Below the pieces are notes generated by a model. It was not told the origin of the DNA, did no database searches, and saw nothing but the letters and a program-made list of their open reading frames with translations. Made by a program: the position numbers and the translations under genes. 64,000 bases of DNA from Mesorhizobium sp. (GTDB lineage: Bacteria; Pseudomonadota; Alphaproteobacteria; Rhizobiales; Rhizobiaceae): contig SAQR01000008.1 in assembly GCA_004020365.1 (NCBI GenBank), forward strand, positions 85,782-149,781. The letters run 5' to 3'. Positions 8,833-17,834 of this stretch are shown here, piece after piece. Numbering within the stretch: position 1 is the stretch's first letter; every line of letters starts with the position of its first letter.

Positions 8833-10947
8833 ATGTCAAATCCTCTTGCCGAAATTTACGCAAACGGCGCAGATCTCGCCATCCTGGGCGGGATAGCAGC
8901 ATTTGCCTCGGTGGGCCTCTATCTTGTGCTCCGGCGTATCCTTATCGCGGTGCAACGGCGTCGCCTCAAATCAGATGTGGGCGAAGGCGGATCTGACCTC
9001 CCCGAGGAGGAGGTTTCTTGGGATTGGGAAAGCCCGGTCGACCTTGCAACCGAGTCTGCTTCTTCTTCTCAGGTTGCTGTGCCCTCAGACACGGCAGACC
9101 TGGATATTCGGCGTCAGGATGCCAACTGCCTTCGGTTCGGGGTGCGAATCGAGTATTTCGACGTGATCTCCGAAGCTTGCGAGAGCTCGTCTGTGACCCA
9201 GACCAACGCTTTCGCTTCCGCGACGAACATGTCGCAATCCGGCCGACTTGCGACATCGATCAGGGAAATCGCTGGCTATGTCCATAGGCAGGTGGCGGCT
9301 AATCTTGCCGCCCTAACCAGTCCAGTATTTAGGGCTCTGAGCCGTATGCCGACACAACTCGCCCTCGCGAAGGATCCCGACCCCACAGCGATGGCCTCAC
9401 CTCCTCGCGTTCGCAGGCCGATCGGCTTTGTGCCCCGCTTTGGCGTCGCCGCAATCTGCCTGGCCGTGCCGCTTAGCTATGCGATGACGAGACAAAACTG
9501 GGTCGAAAGCGCCCCCGCCATTTCGCGGGTCCAGGGCAGCGCCAACCCTTCGCGGCCCATCGAGCTTCCGGCGAGTGCTGCATCGGATGTGCGTGGGCCA
9601 GCCCAGGGAGACGAGCGCGCGAGCGTCGAACCGCTCAGCCCGGATCTCACGGCTGCCCGGGCGCAAGTCGGAGCAGCTGCTGCTCAGGCAGCCGCAGCGA
9701 GGGAATTGGCCGGCCAGGAGCACCAGGCGGCGGAAGGCGAGCGCGCCAGGAGCGCCGCTCTGCAGCGAGCGCTGCTCGAGTCGCGCAAGGAGATCGACGC
9801 GCTGAGGACAAGCATGGCAGCCGCCGACAACCTACGCCAGGAGCAATTGCGCAACGAGCTCGCGGCAGCCCGCACGCTTGACGCATTGCGGCGCATAGCG
9901 GGAGATGCCCGCACAATGCTGAGCGAGGCCACCAACTATGTCTTTACGGAGATGCCCGCTGCTCACCTGGAGCGTCAGCGAGCCGGATGGGTGGCGCGCG
10001 ATCTATCGCGAGCGCAGGCGCAAATTGAGCGGCTTGAGGCCGAGGGCGCGGAGGATCGCGCCAAGGCCAAGGCTTCGCTGGCGCAAGCGAGCGGAATGCT
10101 CGATGACGAGCGCCGGAAGTCGGAGGAACTTCGTGGCGAGCTCTCCAAAGTGAAACTGTCCAATGCCGCGCTCATGGAGCGCGCCGACGCGGCTGAGCAG
10201 GAACGGACCAATGCAGTCACAGCGAGAGAACGAGTGGAGCAGACCGCAGCCGAGACGGAGGGCGCGCTGGCTCGAGAACGCGCTGCAGCAGCGTCGATTC
10301 GTGAGGAGCTGAAAAAAGCTCGCCTGGAGCGCGATGCGGCTGAACAGGAACGAGCCGGAGCAGTCTCAGCGAGAAAGCGTGCCGAGCAGACTGCAACCGA
10401 GACAGCGCAGGCTCTGGCAAGAGAACGCGCTGCAGCAGTCTCGGCGCGTGAGGAGCTGAAAAAAGCTCGCCTCGAGCGCGACGCGGCTGAACAGGAACGA
10501 GCCAGGGCAGTCACAGCGAGAGAACGAGTGGAGCAGACTGCAACCGAGACGGCGCACGCTCTGGCACGAGAACGCGCTGCGGCAGTCTCGACCCATGAGG
10601 ACCTCGATAAAGCTCGCCTCGAGCGCGACGCCGCCCGAGCACTTTTGGTACAGGTCGCCAGGCTGAAGGAGGCTTTGGACAAGCAACGTGAAGTCACGGT
10701 TTCTCTTTCCCGCGACCTGGCCGCCGCGCGCGCAGACAATGACAGGCTCAGGGCTGAGCGTCGCAGCGCCAAGATTGAGCCGCCGCTGAAGCGGCGCGCT
10801 GGCCGCGCAGCGGCCGCTGCCGGCGGGGTGAAGGCTGTCAGCCAGAAGACAGCACGCAGCAAGGTTAGCAACCCGGCGCGGATTGCCGGAGTGCGTTCTC
10901 TCACACTTCCCTATCCCCTCAGGCCAAGACAGGCGACATTGGAGTGA
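8833..10947 (+). CDS. large membrane protein with repeated coiled coil
   Basis: 704 residues. A first hydrophobic segment at ~16-36 (LAILGGIAAFASVGLYLVLR) and a second at ~198-215 (FGVAAICLAVPLSYAMTR) bracket a variable Ser-rich stretch. From ~270 to 640 the protein is almost entirely Ala/Glu/Arg-rich coiled coil. Within it, a 49-residue unit (ERDAAEQERA.AV.ARERVE, then TATETA.ALARERAA, then AVSAREELKKARL) occurs three times in tandem. The tail is Arg/Lys/Ala-rich. It resembles structural or polarity scaffolds in general make-up, but I recognise no named family. The DNA repeats (147 bases) are close to identical, implying recent expansion. Confidence 0.8.
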   Translation: MSNPLAEIYANGADLAILGGIAAFASVGLYLVLRRILIAVQRRRLKSDVGEGGSDLPEEEVSWDWESPVDLATESASSSQVAVPSDTADLDIRRQDANCLRFGVRIEYFDVISEACESSSVTQTNAFASATNMSQSGRLATSIREIAGYVHRQVAANLAALTSPVFRALSRMPTQLALAKDPDPTAMASPPRVRRPIGFVPRFGVAAICLAVPLSYAMTRQNWVESAPAISRVQGSANPSRPIELPASAASDVRGPAQGDERASVEPLSPDLTAARAQVGAAAAQAAAARELAGQEHQAAEGERARSAALQRALLESRKEIDALRTSMAAADNLRQEQLRNELAAARTLDALRRIAGDARTMLSEATNYVFTEMPAAHLERQRAGWVARDLSRAQAQIERLEAEGAEDRAKAKASLAQASGMLDDERRKSEELRGELSKVKLSNAALMERADAAEQERTNAVTARERVEQTAAETEGALARERAAAASIREELKKARLERDAAEQERAGAVSARKRAEQTATETAQALARERAAAVSAREELKKARLERDAAEQERARAVTARERVEQTATETAHALARERAAAVSTHEDLDKARLERDAARALLVQVARLKEALDKQREVTVSLSRDLAAARADNDRLRAERRSAKIEPPLKRRAGRAAAAAGGVKAVSQKTARSKVSNPARIAGVRSLTLPYPLRPRQATLE
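10189..10629 (+). repeat. three tandem 147-base repeats inside the coiled-coil gene
   Basis: Copies begin at 10,189, 10,336 and 10,483, each opening with GCGGCTGAGCAGGAACG or a one-base variant and exactly 147 bases apart. Because the unit is 49 codons, it keeps both the reading frame and, since 49 is seven heptads, the coiled-coil register. Confidence 0.9.
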
Positions 10948-11100
10948 TTTCCAAAACGACTGCGCGGTCCTCCTGTTGAAGGGTCCAGGGTCTTTGAGAT
11001 CATTGCCTCACGTGTGTATTGCGAGAGTAGGCTAGGATGAATCGAATCACCCCATTCGAATTCATTCTGCTCTCGTCGGCGAGGAGTTCTGCGCGACACG

Positions 11101-11763
11101 CTATGTCAGCCCGATCACCCTGCCTGTAGCATTCAATTCGCATTTGATCGGCGCCTGCCGCGTCTCCACCTTGCCTTGCCGTCCATAGTCGATGCTGACC
11201 TCAACGGGAGCCGAGATCGTATCCGGGCTCAACCGACGTATGGAACCTGCGCTGCTAACACGCACACTGGTCGCGCCAAACGGGGCGGCGGCCGACTCGA
11301 TTGCATCACGGCAGGCGCGAACGACTTCATCCGGGACGCCCGGCAGCGCTTTGATTGGACTGACCGTTGATGGACTGTCGACGTCACCGGGAGGCTGGAG
11401 GCTGGACGGAAGGTCGAGCGACCGCCCGGTCCCTGCGGACCGGGCGACACTGACGGCAGTGGCGGCCGTAGTTGCCGCCGCTGCCGCCGTGCTGGTCCCA
11501 TCGTCGTCCACCGATGACCTGCTGGAGCCGCCAGGTCCTTTGTGCGCGCCGCCTTTGCGGCCTTCGCCGTGATCGCTGCCAGCGCTATTGCCTCCGCCAC
11601 CGTGGCTGCCAGCGCTATTGCCTCCGCCACCATGGTTGCCACCGCTATTGCCTCCGCCGCGCTCGCCGCCGGCGGCAGCTCCTGCGCAAGCTACCGCGAT
11701 CGAGCAAACGAATGCGAAATATGCCCAGCTGGATTCAGAGGACTGACGCACGACCACCTCCAT
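11101..11763 (-). CDS. secreted Gly-rich hypothetical protein
   Basis: 220 residues from the ATG at 11,763, which gives a signal peptide (SSWAYFAFVCSIAVACAGAAA); an earlier ATG 72 bases upstream only adds a Gly-rich extension without a leader. After cleavage come Gly/Asn/His/Ser repeats (GGGGNSAGSH units), a Ser/Thr/Ala linker, and a C-terminal domain (~130-220) with V-P-D-E-V-V-R-A-C-R-D-A-I and a late cysteine (IKCELNATGRVIGL). Probably periplasmic or surface; function unknown. Confidence 0.65.
   Translation of the reverse strand: MEVVVRQSSESSWAYFAFVCSIAVACAGAAAGGERGGGNSGGNHGGGGNSAGSHGGGGNSAGSDHGEGRKGGAHKGPGGSSRSSVDDDGTSTAAAAATTAATAVSVARSAGTGRSLDLPSSLQPPGDVDSPSTVSPIKALPGVPDEVVRACRDAIESAAAPFGATSVRVSSAGSIRRLSPDTISAPVEVSIDYGRQGKVETRQAPIKCELNATGRVIGLT
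11575..11664. repeat. three tandem 30-base repeats in the Gly-rich segment
   Basis: Three copies of GCTGCCAGCGCTATTGCCTC plus CGCCACCGTG or variants, starting at 11,575, 11,605 and 11,635. On the coding (minus) strand each encodes ten residues of the Gly/Asn/Ser-rich stretch. The third copy is the most diverged. Confidence 0.9.
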
Positions 11764-11968
11764 AAAGTGCGTCGGTCGAACCGTCTTTCCGCGCCATGCA
11801 GTCAGAAAGGCGCAACCGCCGCCGCCCCCAGGCAAACCTCGCGACTAGGCGCCCACGGAGGGTAACTAGGGGATCAATCCGGTGTATCAAGGACGCGGTA
11901 CGCGGTACGTGCGTCGTCCCGGCTACCGGCGGGAGGGGAGGCCACCATCTGGCCACGTCGTGCCGCTT

Positions 11969-12007
11969 GAAAAAAGTGGAGCCGGCCCGGGGACGTGGGC
12001 CGGCTCC
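11969..12007 (-). terminator. intrinsic terminator of the transglutaminase-like gene
   Basis: On the minus strand, an 11-base perfect stem GGAGCCGGCCC/GGGCCGGCTCC (11,978-11,988 with 11,997-12,007) is followed by ACTTTTTTC. It lies about 60 bases past the stop codon of the gene at 12,066-12,674. Confidence 0.85.
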
Positions 12008-12065
12008 TAAACCCGGTCGTTGGGGACGGGGAGGTGGGGCTCGACCGGGTTTTTGCGTCGCGTCC

Positions 12066-12674
12066 TTAGCGGACGCTGGCAACCGCGCCGGAGCGGCCGT
12101 CGTTGATCGTTATCCAAGCGCCCGAATTCTGGCTCGATTGGCGCTTCAGGTAGGTGTAGTCGGTGTTGGTCCAGGACAGCACCCTGGTTTCGAGATTGTC
12201 GAGGATGAACTCTCCGAGGCTGGTGCGAACGGTCAGCACCGCGTGGCCGTCTCCGTTCGGCTGGCGCGCAACCGTCATCAGCAGGTCGCCGGCCGGAACG
12301 CCGATGTTCATCAACGCGCGGCGCTTTTCCAGCGCATAGTCCTCGCAGTCGCCGAATTCGCTGTTGGAATAGGACCAGACCTCTTCCCTGCCCCACAGTT
12401 CCATATCGGTGCGCGGCGCGATCCTGCTGTTGACCGAATTGTTGATGCTCACGATTTTCGCCCACAGCTTGCGGGTCAGCTCGATTGGCGCCTGCTTCGG
12501 CGTCCGCTGATTGCATTCCTGCGGAATCTTCTGGCAGAACTCGTAATGGCCAACCGGCTGTGTGGTGCGGCCGCCGGTGTGCATGAAAGCAGGTCCCGCT
12601 GCATACGCTGTTCCCCAGGCGGTAAGCTGCGTCGCCATTGCCAAGAGCAACAGCTTGCCCCTCGTCTTCTTCAT
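12066..12674 (-). CDS. bacterial transglutaminase-like cysteine peptidase
   Basis: 202 residues with a signal peptide (KLLLLAMATQLTAWGTAYA). The catalytic triad of the BTLCP family is visible: Cys in FGDCEDYALEKR, His in GDGHAVLTVRT and Asp in FILDN. An EFCQ-K-x-P-x-x-C-N-Q motif precedes the catalytic domain. Periplasmic members such as LapG of Pseudomonas clip adhesins; this shorter rhizobial group has no assigned substrate. Monocistronic, with its own terminator. Confidence 0.88.
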   Translation of the reverse strand: MKKTRGKLLLLAMATQLTAWGTAYAAGPAFMHTGGRTTQPVGHYEFCQKIPQECNQRTPKQAPIELTRKLWAKIVSINNSVNSRIAPRTDMELWGREEVWSYSNSEFGDCEDYALEKRRALMNIGVPAGDLLMTVARQPNGDGHAVLTVRTSLGEFILDNLETRVLSWTNTDYTYLKRQSSQNSGAWITINDGRSGAVASVR

Positions 12675-12889
12675 CGTCCAGTCTCCCCGTTTGAGGAGAC
12701 AATGACACGATTGGATTTATTCGGCGCAAAGGCTCGAAGTAGACATTAAGTAAAACGCCTATAGAATAAACATAAAATTTGAATCATTTCAGTATAAAAT
12801 TGTTGAGGCGTTTTCGCGGGGGATCACATCGGCGCGGCGCGGCGGCTTGGCGCGGCATCGGTGGCACGCCGCGTTGACCGGCGCACCAA

Positions 12890-12915
12890 CAAAAAACCGG
12901 CCGAAATGGGCCGGT
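12890..12915 (-). terminator. intrinsic terminator of the PilZ gene
   Basis: Minus strand ACCGGCC-CATTTC-GGCCGGT stem (12,896-12,915) followed by a run of T (the A run at 12,890-12,896). It sits 25 bases beyond the stop of the PilZ gene. Confidence 0.85.
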
Positions 12916-12939
12916 CGATTGCGGTAATGTGCGCTGTTG

Positions 12940-13557
12940 TCAGGTGCCGGATGCGTTGAATTCGGAATCGAGCGTTTCTGGCCTCTGGATAACCGCGAAC
13001 TCGATGGCGATGCCGTCCTCGAAATGACGCACCACCTGGCCGCGCATGGTGCCCAGCATGACCTGGATGCCGATTGCCGGCTTGACGTCGATCTCGACCG
13101 CGGCGCCCGAAAGCGACAGGTCGATGATGCGGCACTGGTACTGGCGCCCGTCGCCGAGCTGAAGCACGCTAGTCGGATTGCGTGGCGCCACGCGTTCGTG
13201 GCGGCGGTCTTCCGGCAGATCGAGCTCGTGCTTGTTGGCAAGCCAGGTCAATTGCGCTGCAAGCTTGTCCTTCTTGCGTTCCGACGCGATGACCGTCATC
13301 GCGAAACCGTCCTGCAAGATACGGGTGACGACGCCTTCGATGCGGCCGATGTGATCGATATAGGCGATGACTTTCTCGCCCGGCATGCCGATGCGCTCGG
13401 TGCGAAGCGCTACATTGCCCGGCGACATGTCGACCACCTGGCACGGATGTTCGGTGCGATCCTCCAGCATGAAGCGTCCATAGATCTTCACGCGGACACG
13501 CTGAAAGTTGCGCCTTTCAGCTTGGGACGGCGCGGTGTCGACCGCCGCTGACCTCAT
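12940..13557 (-). CDS. tandem PilZ domain protein
   Basis: 205 residues with two PilZ domains. The first (~12-95) opens with ERRNFQRVRV (R-x-x-x-R) but has D-M-S-P-G-N in place of the D-x-S-x-x-G signature. The second (~115-195) has EDRRHERV and D-L-S-L-S-G, the full c-di-GMP-binding pattern. It is probably a cytoplasmic c-di-GMP receptor in which only the second domain clearly keeps the ligand residues. Output unknown. Confidence 0.85.
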   Translation of the reverse strand: MRSAAVDTAPSQAERRNFQRVRVKIYGRFMLEDRTEHPCQVVDMSPGNVALRTERIGMPGEKVIAYIDHIGRIEGVVTRILQDGFAMTVIASERKKDKLAAQLTWLANKHELDLPEDRRHERVAPRNPTSVLQLGDGRQYQCRIIDLSLSGAAVEIDVKPAIGIQVMLGTMRGQVVRHFEDGIAIEFAVIQRPETLDSEFNASGT

Positions 13558-13692
13558 GACTGGCTACACCCCGTTTGGCATTCCGCGCGTTGATGCGAGG
13601 AACTTCGTCGGAAAGCTACAGCGAAGCGGGTTAACAAAGGGAAAAGCCTGACATCGCTAGTTTAGGGTTTTGGGCTACCTTAGGGTTTTGGA

Positions 13693-14331
13693 TTATTCCC
13701 CGCGCCCGCCGTCGAATACGACCAGATGACGGATGCGGCGCGCCTGGCCGAGCGCCGAAATCGTCTGCGACGGATCGAGTTCCGACGGGACAAGCGAGGG
13801 AACGTCGATGGCCGGCCGGTTCTTGAGGAATATCGGTTCCTTGTCCGGATCGACGATACGGATCGAATCGATCAGGGCGTCGGCGATCGGATCCGCGCCC
13901 AGCCAGAAGGGTTTTTCAGCGGCGCTTATCACGCCGAGGCAGCGCGGATTGTCGACGCCGCCGTCGAGCGGCAGGGCGAGCAGCTCGAACTTGCTGGAAC
14001 GGCCGGTGCAGCTGAACCCTTCGTAGGTGATGAGCACTACGGATTTCTGATCGAAGACGCCTTGGATCAGTTTCGAGATAAGCCGCTGGTCCTTCTCGCG
14101 CCACAGCGAGGGAAAGGAAAACCCCTTGAGTTCACGGCCATAGACCGCGCAAAGCCTGGTGCCGGCGAGCCGGAATACCGCTTCGCCGCGCGTATCCTTT
14201 TCCAGGATGAATGTATCGGCCAGCAGCGACTTGATATCGGCCGGCTCGACTTCCGAACGCTTCGGGGCAGGGCGCCCATCACGCAGCCGGTTCCAATAAT
14301 GGAACAGCGTGATCGATCCGTTCTGGTTCAT
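13693..14331 (-). CDS. PAS domain protein (PAS_5 type)
   Basis: 212 residues from the ATG at 14,331, which has GGAG ten bases upstream; an upstream ATG adds 13 residues without improving the fit. ITLFHYWNRLRDGRPAPKRS, then a PAS-like body with F-R-L-A-G-T-R-L and Y-G-R-E-L-K-G is typical of the alphaproteobacterial PAS_5 family. These are stand-alone sensory proteins with no kinase or GGDEF output; ligand unknown. It is next to, but separate from, the PilZ gene, and the two may share a motility or envelope role. Confidence 0.82.
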   Translation of the reverse strand: MNQNGSITLFHYWNRLRDGRPAPKRSEVEPADIKSLLADTFILEKDTRGEAVFRLAGTRLCAVYGRELKGFSFPSLWREKDQRLISKLIQGVFDQKSVVLITYEGFSCTGRSSKFELLALPLDGGVDNPRCLGVISAAEKPFWLGADPIADALIDSIRIVDPDKEPIFLKNRPAIDVPSLVPSELDPSQTISALGQARRIRHLVVFDGGRGE

Positions 14332-14752
14332 GTTATGCTGCTCCGCGCAATCTGTCGTCTGATGTCCCATCGGTGAACAGAAGGGCGCCCTCCGAGGACC
14401 TACATGCGTTGCGGAGCAGGATGCGTGCCAGCATCGTTAACACTTGTTCACGGGTCGGAGCCGTTAAGCTTAACAAGTGGTTTACGTTGCGCTCCGCCCA
14501 GGCCCGTGGCACGTTAAAACCACTCCAGAAGCGGTCGTTTCGCAGCGATCGGCAGCATTTCAGTCAAGAGTTTGGGGGAGCATGGGGGCTCGACCGGCCG
14601 TTCAAGGGCAACCTTGGACGGCTTCTTTTTGATTCGCGCCAATTTCGATTCGCGCCATTTTGATTTGCGTGGGGCGATTCGCCCCTTTGTGAATCGGGCG
14701 ACCGTGATCTACATGCTCGCCAAGTCGAATCCAGCGACCGAGTGCGAGCCAA
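14332..14752. other. 421-base divergent region with inverted and direct repeats
   Basis: Holds the promoters of the PAS and rhomboid genes. Visible structure: CACTTGTT (14,441-14,448) facing AACAAGTG (14,472-14,479), the palindrome GTTAAGCTTAAC (14,463-14,474), GATTCGCGCC repeated at 14,631 and 14,647 with a variant at 14,662, and a GGGGCGATTCGCCCC palindrome at about 14,671. No gene is seen. Confidence 0.5.
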
Positions 14753-15511
14753 ATGAGCGAACCAGCAAGCCCCTCGGAAATCGAACAGGGCGAGGGCGGA
14801 TCTGCCGGCCGCGAGCCGGAGCCGCGCCGCGAGCCGGTATTCAACATGCCGCCCGTCGTGCTGGCGCTGATCGGCATCTGCGTCGTCGTTCACCTGATCC
14901 GGTTCTACTGGCTCACCGACGACCAGGATTTCTCCCTGCTGATCCGGACCGCCTTCATTCCGATCCGCTATTCCGGTCGCTTCGACCTCGATTTCTACGC
15001 GTTTTCGAGCCCCTTCACCTATGCCTTCCTGCATGGCGGCTTTGCTCATCTTGCCGTCAACATGGTGTGGCTGGCGGCTTTCGGCTCACCGCTGGCGAAC
15101 CGCTTCGGCGCGCTTCGTTTCAGCCTGTTCTTCGCGGCGACGGGGCTGGCGGCGGTATTTTTGTTCTGGGCCGTGCATCCGCTCGGCCAGACGCCGCTGG
15201 TCGGCGCATCGGGGGCGATTTCAGGCATGATGGGGGCCGCCGCGCGCTTCGGCTTCCGCACCGATCGCTCGTCCGGCAAAGCCGCCTTCGCCGGCGCGCC
15301 GCTGCCGATGGCGGCGGTGTTCCGCTCGCGCGGCGTTGTGACTTTTCTTGCCATCTGGATGGTGATCAATCTCGCCACCGGCCTCGTTGCCTTCGCGCCC
15401 GGCATCGACAGCCAGATCGCCTGGGAGGCTCATATTGGCGGTTTCGTCGCCGGCTTCTTCGGCCTGCGCGCTTTCGATCGGCACCAGCAGGCGGATGAGT
15501 TCACGGCTTAA
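14753..15511 (+). CDS. rhomboid family intramembrane serine protease
   Basis: 252 residues with about six membrane helices. Catalytic serine is at residue 153 in the VGASGAISG motif (G-x-S-G). Its histidine partner is at residue 227 in WEAHIGGFVAGFFG. HGGFAHLAVNMVWLAAFG supplies the conserved His/Asn of helix 2. The N-terminal ~35 residues are acidic and cytoplasmic. Cleaves membrane proteins within the bilayer; the substrate in rhizobia is unknown. Confidence 0.92.
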   Translation: MSEPASPSEIEQGEGGSAGREPEPRREPVFNMPPVVLALIGICVVVHLIRFYWLTDDQDFSLLIRTAFIPIRYSGRFDLDFYAFSSPFTYAFLHGGFAHLAVNMVWLAAFGSPLANRFGALRFSLFFAATGLAAVFLFWAVHPLGQTPLVGASGAISGMMGAAARFGFRTDRSSGKAAFAGAPLPMAAVFRSRGVVTFLAIWMVINLATGLVAFAPGIDSQIAWEAHIGGFVAGFFGLRAFDRHQQADEFTA

Positions 15512-15614
15512 GCCTCGCCGCACTTGAAAAGAAATCGATCGCGGCGCACGATGTCTGGCACTATCGAAAGCCGGTCAGGGCAGGAAACCGGCAAGTAAAA
15601 CTGAGGAGGACGCC

Positions 15615-16046
15615 ATGACTGTTAAGGCAATTCTCGAGGAGAAGGGCCACGACGTGTTGACGCTCGGGCCGAACGAAAAGCTGAGCGAGGCCATTCGCAT
15701 CCTGGCCGAGCACAGGGTCGGTGCGCTGGTCATCACCAATGGCGATCACAAGATCGTCGGCATTCTTTCCGAGCGCGACGTCGTGCGGGTCCTCGCCAGG
15801 GAAGGAGCCGCAGCACTGGATATTGCGGTGCGTTCGGCAATGACGCCCAAGGTGAAGATCTGCAATGAGAACCACACCGTCAACGAGGTCATGGAGATCA
15901 TGACCAGTGGCCGTTTCCGCCATCTGCCGGTGGAAAAGGACGGCCTGCTCGACGGCATCGTGTCGATAGGCGACGTGGTCAAGCGGCGCATCGAGGATGT
16001 CGAGCGCGAGGCCGCGGAAATCAGGGCCTATATCGCCACGGCGTGA
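15615..16046 (+). CDS. CBS domain pair protein
   Basis: 143 residues made of two CBS motifs in tandem: ~8-60 (LSEAIRILAEHRVGALVITN, GILSERDVVRVLA) and ~78-130 (MEIMTSGRFRHLPVEKDG, GIVSIGDVVKRRI). Such stand-alone CBS pairs bind adenine nucleotides and act as energy or redox sensors. A GAGGAGG precedes the ATG. Follows the rhomboid gene by 103 bases and may be cotranscribed. Confidence 0.9.
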   Translation: MTVKAILEEKGHDVLTLGPNEKLSEAIRILAEHRVGALVITNGDHKIVGILSERDVVRVLAREGAAALDIAVRSAMTPKVKICNENHTVNEVMEIMTSGRFRHLPVEKDGLLDGIVSIGDVVKRRIEDVEREAAEIRAYIATA

Positions 16047-16140
16047 GATCGCCAGCAAGTTTTGTCGAAGTCGGCGCCGCCCCTCATCGCCCTGCCCCTG
16101 TTTTCGCGACACTGGTGATTGGCGCAACCGTCGATGACAG

Positions 16141-16202
16141 CGCCCCTCTCCCCGTCACTATACGGGAAAGGATGCCGGCAGGCAGGTGAGGGGCAGCGCA
16201 AA
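16141..16202. repeat. intergenic palindromic repeat, copy C
   Basis: CTCCCCGTCACTATACGGGA followed by AAGGATGCCGGCAGGCAGGTGAGGGGCAGCGCAA. Nearly the same as 2901-2960, including the CACTATACGGG loop and the GCAGCGCAA tail. Lies in the 287-base space between the CBS gene and gatB. Confidence 0.75.
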
Positions 16203-16333
16203 CTTTTCCGATCGCCGTTGCCCTACGGCCGGCGGCTTCACGCTTGTCTCCTTTTGCGGTTTGCATTAGCGGATGACTTCACTTTAAACGTCGAATTCAC
16301 GTGAATTCCGTCACCGATAAATCGCAGGCCATT

Positions 16334-17833
16334 ATGACCCTCATCGACACCCGCACACCCGACGCCAAGCGCCTGATATCAGGCGCCACCGGCGACTGGG
16401 AGATCATCATCGGCCTCGAGGTTCATGCGCAGGTGACCTCGCAAGCAAAACTGTTCTCCGGCGCCTCGACGGCTTTCGGTGCGCCGCCCAACGCCAATGT
16501 CAGCCTCGTCGATGCGGCGATGCCGGGCATGCTGCCGGTCATCAACGAGGAATGCGTCAAGCAGGCGATCCGCACCGGCCTCGGGCTGAAGGCCGAGATC
16601 AACCACAAGTCGGTCTTCGACCGGAAGAACTATTTTTATCCCGATCTGCCGCAGGGCTATCAGATCTCGCAGTTCAAGCAGCCGATCGTCGGCGAGGGCA
16701 AGGTGATCGTCTCCGTCGGCCCGGACCGGCAGGGCGAGTTCGAGGACATCGAGGTCGGCATCGAGCGCCTGCATCTGGAGCAGGATGCCGGCAAGTCGAT
16801 GCACGACCAGCATGCAACCATGTCCTACGTCGACCTCAACCGCTCCGGCGTGGCGCTGATGGAGATCGTCTCCAAGCCCGATATGCGCTCCGCCGACGAG
16901 GCCAAGGCCTATGTCACCAAGCTGCGCACCATCGTGCGCTATCTCGGCACTTGCGACGGCAATATGGACGAAGGCTCGCTGCGCGCCGACGTCAACGTTT
17001 CGGTGCGCCGGCCCGGCGGCGAATTCGGCACGCGCTGCGAGATCAAGAACGTCAACTCGATCCGCTTCATCGGTCAGGCCATCGACTACGAGGCGCGCCG
17101 CCAGATCGCCATCCTCGAGGACGGCGGCAAGATCGACCAGGAAACGCGGCTGTTCGATCCCAACAAGGGCGAGACGCGCTCGATGCGGTCCAAGGAGGAA
17201 GCGCACGACTACCGCTATTTCCCCGATCCCGACCTTCTGCCGCTGGAATTCGACCAGGCCTATGTCGATGCGTTGGCAAAGGATCTGCCTGAACTGCCCG
17301 ACGCCAAGAAGGCGCGGCTGATCTCCTCGCTCGGCCTGTCGACCTACGACGCCTCGATCCTGGTGTCGGAAAAGGCGGTCGCCGACTATTTCGAGAAGGT
17401 GGCCGCTGGCCGCGATGGCAAGCTTGCCGCCAACTGGGTCATCAACGATCTGCTGGGTGCGTTGAACAGAGCCGGCAAGGGTATTGAAAATGCTCCGGTT
17501 TCGCCCGATCAGCTCGGCGCCGTCATTGACCTGATAAAAGAGGGCACCATCTCCGGCAAGATCGCCAAGGATCTGTTCGAGATCGTCTGGAACGAAGGCG
17601 GCGATCCGCGCCAGCTGGTCGAAAGCCGCGGCATGAAACAGGTCACCGACACCGGTGCCATCGAAAAGGCGGTCGATGAGGTGATTTCAGCCAATCCGGA
17701 CAAGGTCGAGCAGGCGCGCGCCAAGCCGAGCATGGCCGGCTGGTTCGTCGGCCAGGTGATGAAGGCGACAGGCGGCAAGGCCAACCCGCAGGCCGTCAAC
17801 GACCTCGTCAAGACCAAGCTCGGGATCGAATAG
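16334..17833 (+). CDS. gatB: Asp-tRNA(Asn)/Glu-tRNA(Gln) amidotransferase subunit B
   Basis: 499 residues. With GatA and GatC it converts misacylated Glu-tRNA(Gln) and Asp-tRNA(Asn) to the correct species; GatB is the kinase/tRNA-binding subunit. Seen: [13 protein letters not shown] at the start of the catalytic cradle, [17 protein letters not shown], the Zn-region CEIKNVNS, and a YqeY-like tail with [12 protein letters not shown] at 16,334 gives the standard start; a GTG 33 bases earlier is in frame. No gatA or gatC is in the window, as expected for unlinked rhizobial gat genes. Confidence 0.95.
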   Translation: MTLIDTRTPDAKRLISGATGDWEIIIGLEVHAQVTSQAKLFSGASTAFGAPPNANVSLVDAAMPGMLPVINEECVKQAIRTGLGLKAEINHKSVFDRKNYFYPDLPQGYQISQFKQPIVGEGKVIVSVGPDRQGEFEDIEVGIERLHLEQDAGKSMHDQHATMSYVDLNRSGVALMEIVSKPDMRSADEAKAYVTKLRTIVRYLGTCDGNMDEGSLRADVNVSVRRPGGEFGTRCEIKNVNSIRFIGQAIDYEARRQIAILEDGGKIDQETRLFDPNKGETRSMRSKEEAHDYRYFPDPDLLPLEFDQAYVDALAKDLPELPDAKKARLISSLGLSTYDASILVSEKAVADYFEKVAAGRDGKLAANWVINDLLGALNRAGKGIENAPVSPDQLGAVIDLIKEGTISGKIAKDLFEIVWNEGGDPRQLVESRGMKQVTDTGAIEKAVDEVISANPDKVEQARAKPSMAGWFVGQVMKATGGKANPQAVNDLVKTKLGIE

Positions 17834-17834
17834 G

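Noticed and set aside
10189-10629. A CRISPR-like repeat array
   Set aside because: The units are contiguous 147-base coding repeats without spacers.
9975-10904. A 309-codon minus-strand frame opposite the coiled-coil gene
   Set aside because: Ser/Arg/Ala-rich product that mirrors the repeats of the real gene; a shadow produced by GC-rich codons.
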